Translations under genes and position numbers: made by a program
DNA from: Staphylococcus simulans
GTDB lineage: Bacteria > Bacillota > Bacilli > Staphylococcales > Staphylococcaceae
Length of the DNA stretch: 39,175 bases
Direction: 5' to 3'
Assembly: GCF_002994445.1 (NCBI RefSeq)
Contig: NZ_MRZJ01000015.1
Coordinates: 1-39,175, forward strand
In this document: piece by piece, positions 36,374 through 39,175 of the stretch
Numbering within the stretch: the stretch's first letter is position 1
How the letters are laid out: every line of letters begins with the position of its first letter
Notes under the pieces: model-generated
Told to the model about the DNA's origin: nothing
Seen by the model: only the letters and a program-made list of their open reading frames with translations
Databases searched by the model: none

Positions 36374-37279
36374 ATGGCATGGAGGATCGTGTATCTTTCG
36401 GAAGTTGATAAGCTCGCTTTGAACTTGAATAATTTAAAGGTCGCAAAAGGGGAATTAGAAGTTAAAATTCCCTTGAGCGATATCTTTGCAATTGTGATTG
36501 AAGACCTAACAACTACCATTACTTCTAGACTTATGATTGAATTATCGAAATATAATATTCTGGTTGTATTTTGTAATCAGGAGCACTTACCTGAGTGTAT
36601 GGTCCATCCAATTAATGGCCACTTTAATCAGTATGGACAAATGAAGGAACAGCTCCAATGGGGTGAAACGCAAAAAGGAGAATTGTGGAAACATATCTTG
36701 ATTCAAAAAATACAAAATCAGATACAGTGTATGAAATATATGGAGATATCTGAAGAAAGAATAATCAAAATGAAGCAACTGCAATCTTTAGTCACTCCCA
36801 AAGATGAAATGAATATTGAGGGACAAGCTGCAAAGTATTATTTTAATTCTTTCTTCAAAGATTTTAGAAGAGATGATGATTTTCTAATTGAAAATATGGT
36901 GCTGAATTTTGGATATACTATTTTAAATTCAGCTATAGCGAGAACAATTGTCGCTAAAGGTTTAATCCCAGCATTAGGTATTCATCATATCGGTGCACGT
37001 AATCACTTTAATTTAGCATCCGATATGATTGAAGTATTCAGACCATTGGTTGATTTATATTTACTAAAACACCCACCAAAAGAGGAGTTTATGACTAAAG
37101 AATATAGGTTGGAACTTGTGAACTTAATGCATGCAAGGGTACAAATTGATGGTAAGCAACATACAGTTATTCGAGCTATTGAAATCATGAGTCAATCGAT
37201 TATTGAGTATTTCAGAACTGGGAGATATGAAACACTCAAATTACCGAATTTAACAAAGTTTTCTTTTTATGAGTCATGA
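36374..37279 (+). CDS. cas1: Cas1 integrase, type II
   Basis: A 301-residue Cas1, the catalytic subunit that inserts new spacers. The metal residues are E149 (NIEGQAAKYYF), H205 (GIHHIGARN) and E220 (DMIEVFRP). Start MAWRIVYLSEVDKL is typical of type II-A. It begins 7 bases after the cas9 stop and its stop overlaps the cas2 ATG by 4 bases. AAAGGGTG at the cas9 end serves as ribosome site. Intact. Confidence 0.96.
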   Translation: MAWRIVYLSEVDKLALNLNNLKVAKGELEVKIPLSDIFAIVIEDLTTTITSRLMIELSKYNILVVFCNQEHLPECMVHPINGHFNQYGQMKEQLQWGETQKGELWKHILIQKIQNQIQCMKYMEISEERIIKMKQLQSLVTPKDEMNIEGQAAKYYFNSFFKDFRRDDDFLIENMVLNFGYTILNSAIARTIVAKGLIPALGIHHIGARNHFNLASDMIEVFRPLVDLYLLKHPPKEEFMTKEYRLELVNLMHARVQIDGKQHTVIRAIEIMSQSIIEYFRTGRYETLKLPNLTKFSFYES

Positions 37280-37599
37280 GTTACAAATTTATGAGAGTAA
37301 TGATAATGTTTGATCTCCCAACAGACACTAAAGAAGACAGAAGACGTTATAGTAAATTTAGAAAAGGTCTGATATCTGAAGGGTTTTTAATGATGCAGTA
37401 CTCAATCTATATCAAAAGTTGTATCAATAAAGATTCAGCAGAAAGCAGTGTGAATTATGTGAAGCGGATTTTACCCCCAGATGGACATGTTCGAGCACTA
37501 ACAATTACAGAAAAACAATATGAAAAGATGAGAATCTTATTAGGTGAAGAAGACAAGAATATAGAAATACTAGGTGATAATCGAACAATATTGTTTTAG
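37276..37599 (+). CDS. cas2: Cas2, type II
   Basis: A 107-residue ferredoxin-like protein that bridges two Cas1 dimers. The family motif is RVMIMFDLPTDTKEDRRRY, with the conserved D13; the end has the beta strand KNIEILGDNRTILF. Overlap ATGA with cas1 shows coupling. A second in-frame ATG (residue 6) is possible, but the overlapping one is normal for this operon. Confidence 0.95.
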   Translation: MSYKFMRVMIMFDLPTDTKEDRRRYSKFRKGLISEGFLMMQYSIYIKSCINKDSAESSVNYVKRILPPDGHVRALTITEKQYEKMRILLGEEDKNIEILGDNRTILF

Positions 37600-37609
37600 G
37601 AGAAAAAAT

Positions 37610-38599
37610 ATGTATGAAACAGTTTTAGAAATAACTACCGAAGACCTATCCAAAATTATTATGAATATGGGTGATTACACCTCTATTTATAATGAGAATT
37701 CTACACATGAAGAACATATTTTAAGTACATTAAAAGATTTCTTTCAACCACGGAATTCTAATAAAGATCAAGTTGTTATTACTGATTTACAGGCATATGA
37801 AAAACTATCAAGTAATCGTTTCAGAGGCTATATATTAAATCATTCTATGGTAGAAGGTGAGCATCAACTCGCAGCTTCAAGCATGATGAATAAAAAGATA
37901 GTAAGAGAATTGACGAACAATCTAGAAATAGAAGGCTATATTAATTCTATTAATGTACTATTAGATGATTTGAGAGAAAACTTAAAGGGAGAGCTACCGT
38001 TAGCTGTTAAACCATTTGATTTGAAACAATTTGTGAAGCTGCTTTCTTTTAAATATGATTATTCAACAGACTATTCAAGACTCATTAGTCGTTTGGAACA
38101 AGTAGTACCTCTTATAGTGGATGAAATGAATTATCAGGCAAAGAATAAAGCTTTTCTAGTCTATCTATATCCAGAGTCGGGGTTGAGTATAAAGGAACAA
38201 TTGAGATTTAGAAAACTACTAGATGAATTGCCTTTACCGGTCATAGTTTTAACTGAGTCTCAATATTTTTTATCAGACCATCTCAATGGATTGAATTACT
38301 TCATTTCAAACATTCAAATGATAACTGCAGATTTTTTTGATGACCTTTACTGGAATGCGCCAATCAATGTAGAGAAAGTTATACTAAAAGAAAGGTTCAT
38401 GAATCTATTTGTTAATTATTGCTCATTTTTAGAAGTAAATCCGACAATATCTAATCATAACCTTTCAGAGATCATCGTTTTTGATGATATAGATTTATAT
38501 GTAATAGTAGCTTTCTTAAAACATTGTAAACTAGAATACCAGCTTGATATTGATAAATCAGCTATTTCAAAAGCATTGGTATCTTATCTATTTGCATAA
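37610..38599 (+). CDS. csn2: Csn2, long (St-type) form
   Basis: A 329-residue protein in the csn2 position of a type II-A operon. Csn2 forms a ring on free DNA ends and is needed for spacer acquisition. The length is that of the long Csn2 subtype (about 320-350, as in some S. thermophilus and staphylococcal loci) rather than the short 220-residue form of S. pyogenes. Sequence is poorly conserved, so position and length carry the call. AGGAGA at 37598-37603 decides for the ATG at 37610; a GTG at 37574 would overlap cas2. Very AT-rich. Its end is only 30 bases from the first repeat. Confidence 0.85.
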   Translation: MYETVLEITTEDLSKIIMNMGDYTSIYNENSTHEEHILSTLKDFFQPRNSNKDQVVITDLQAYEKLSSNRFRGYILNHSMVEGEHQLAASSMMNKKIVRELTNNLEIEGYINSINVLLDDLRENLKGELPLAVKPFDLKQFVKLLSFKYDYSTDYSRLISRLEQVVPLIVDEMNYQAKNKAFLVYLYPESGLSIKEQLRFRKLLDELPLPVIVLTESQYFLSDHLNGLNYFISNIQMITADFFDDLYWNAPINVEKVILKERFMNLFVNYCSFLEVNPTISNHNLSEIIVFDDIDLYVIVAFLKHCKLEYQLDIDKSAISKALVSYLFA

Positions 38600-38629
38600 A
38601 GAGTATTTAAGTTTATGATTAAGCTAGAG
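38592..38629 (+). promoter_or_regulatory. CRISPR leader and probable pre-crRNA promoter
   Basis: The 30 bases between the csn2 stop and the first repeat form the leader end (…GCTAGAG directly before the repeat). A -10 TATGAT (38614-38619) has a weak -35 TTGCAT (38592-38597) 16 bases upstream, inside the csn2 end. The predicted start is close to the first repeat. The last bases resemble the conserved leader-anchor motifs of II-A systems only loosely. Confidence 0.4.
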
Positions 38630-39175
38630 GTTTTAGTACACTGCAATTTTAGGTATGAGTGATTCATGTTTTACAAGAAGAATTAGCACCTGATCGTTTT
38701 AGTACACTGCAATTTTAGGTATGAGTGATTCTGATACACATAAAACTGTTCAATAATATCTGTTTTAGTACACTGCAATTTTAGGTATGAGTGATTCTAA
38801 ATGATGATACCAATCTGTTAAGTGTGCAGTTTTAGTACACTGCAATTTTAGGTATGAGTGATTCTTGTAATTCCGTATTTAATTATAAGCGGCTAGTTTT
38901 AGTACACTGCAATTTTAGGTATGAGTGATTCAGCGGTAAAGTTATCGGTGGCAACTGGACGTGTTTTAGTACACTGCAATTTTAGGTATGAGTGATTCAT
39001 ATTTTAATCCGAATGAAGCCTATGACAGGTTTTAGTACACTGCAATTTTAGGTATGAGTGATTCAAAGACGTCTCTAAGTCTTCTTTTGAAACAGTTTTA
39101 GTACACTGCAATTTTAGGTATGAGTGATTCAACTACATCGTTACTAAAGTAACGAGTTTCTGTTTTAGTACACTG
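38630..39175 (+). CRISPR. Type II-A CRISPR array, cut by the window end
   Basis: Eight full 36-base repeats (starts 38630, 38696, 38762, 38829, 38896, 38963, 39029, 39095) and 14 bases of a ninth (39162). Each begins GTTTTAGTACACTGC and ends GTATGAGTGATTC; all are identical. Eight spacers of 30-31 bases: 38666-38695, 38732-38761, 38798-38828, 38865-38895, 38932-38962, 38999-39028, 39065-39094, 39131-39161. The repeat runs in the same direction as the cas genes and matches the anti-repeat of the tracrRNA. Identical repeats suggest that the degenerate leader-distal end lies beyond the window. No spacer match was noticed elsewhere in the window. Confidence 0.99.

Noticed and set aside
36102..36446. 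Minus-strand open frame of 114 codons across the cas9/cas1 junction
   Set aside because: It overlaps two certain genes, has low-complexity composition and no credible start signal.
38630..39175. Promoters inside each CRISPR repeat, as in Neisseria type II-C
   Set aside because: The repeat has TATGAG but no extended -10 or -35 at the right distance.

Overview
The window is chromosomal DNA from a low-GC Firmicute, almost certainly a Staphylococcus. The best evidence is a compact type II-A Cas9 of 1053 residues that lines up, as far as I can recall that protein, without length change with S. aureus Cas9, together with a tracrRNA whose 3' part looks the same as the S. aureus one. Strong AAGGAG-type ribosome sites and TTGACA/TATAAT-type promoters fit. 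Allantoin plus glucuronide use suggests a coagulase-negative species (for example the simulans/carnosus group), but I cannot fix the species. No rRNA, tRNA, insertion sequence or phage gene was seen.

Layout. (1) 50-1972: a sugar-nucleotide epimerase and, divergent from it, a MerR-type regulator with a membrane and zinc-ribbon tail. (2) 2052-19506: an allantoin (ureide) utilisation island. It holds a PucR activator and an M20 amidohydrolase on the minus strand, then on the plus strand the NCS1 allantoin permease, allB, (an inserted opposite-strand alpha/beta hydrolase), allC, allE, two allD copies, allF-allG-allH (oxamate carbamoyltransferase), a carbamate kinase and a CynX/NimT-type MFS transporter. 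Read together: allantoin -> allantoate -> ureidoglycine -> ureidoglycolate -> oxalurate -> oxamate + carbamoyl phosphate -> ATP + ammonia + CO2. No uricase or glyoxylate branch genes are present. (3) 19666-29919: a DUF1801 protein, an AraC-type regulator, a cre site with a long leader, and a seven-gene glucuronide operon (kdgA, kdgK, GPH symporter, uxaC, uxuA, SDR-type fructuronate reductase, uidA). This imports glucuronides, releases glucuronate in the cytoplasm and takes it to pyruvate and glyceraldehyde-3-phosphate. (4) 30101-32984: a PepSY membrane protein and a second MFS transporter. (5) 33022-39175: tracrRNA, cas9, cas1, cas2, csn2 (long St type) and a CRISPR array that runs off the window end (8 complete repeats, the start of a ninth, 8 spacers).

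The most interesting points are the small SaCas9-like system, whose repeat and tracrRNA differ from S. aureus by paired, pairing-preserving changes; a tracrRNA terminator placed between the only strong promoter and cas9; a dyad at the 5' end of the tracrRNA; an MFS transporter just downstream of an ATP-yielding oxamate pathway, making it a candidate oxamate exporter; duplicated allD genes split by a terminator; and a leader carrying a perfect cre and an internal terminator ahead of the glucuronide operon. All homology statements come from recognition of the translated sequences, not from database searches.
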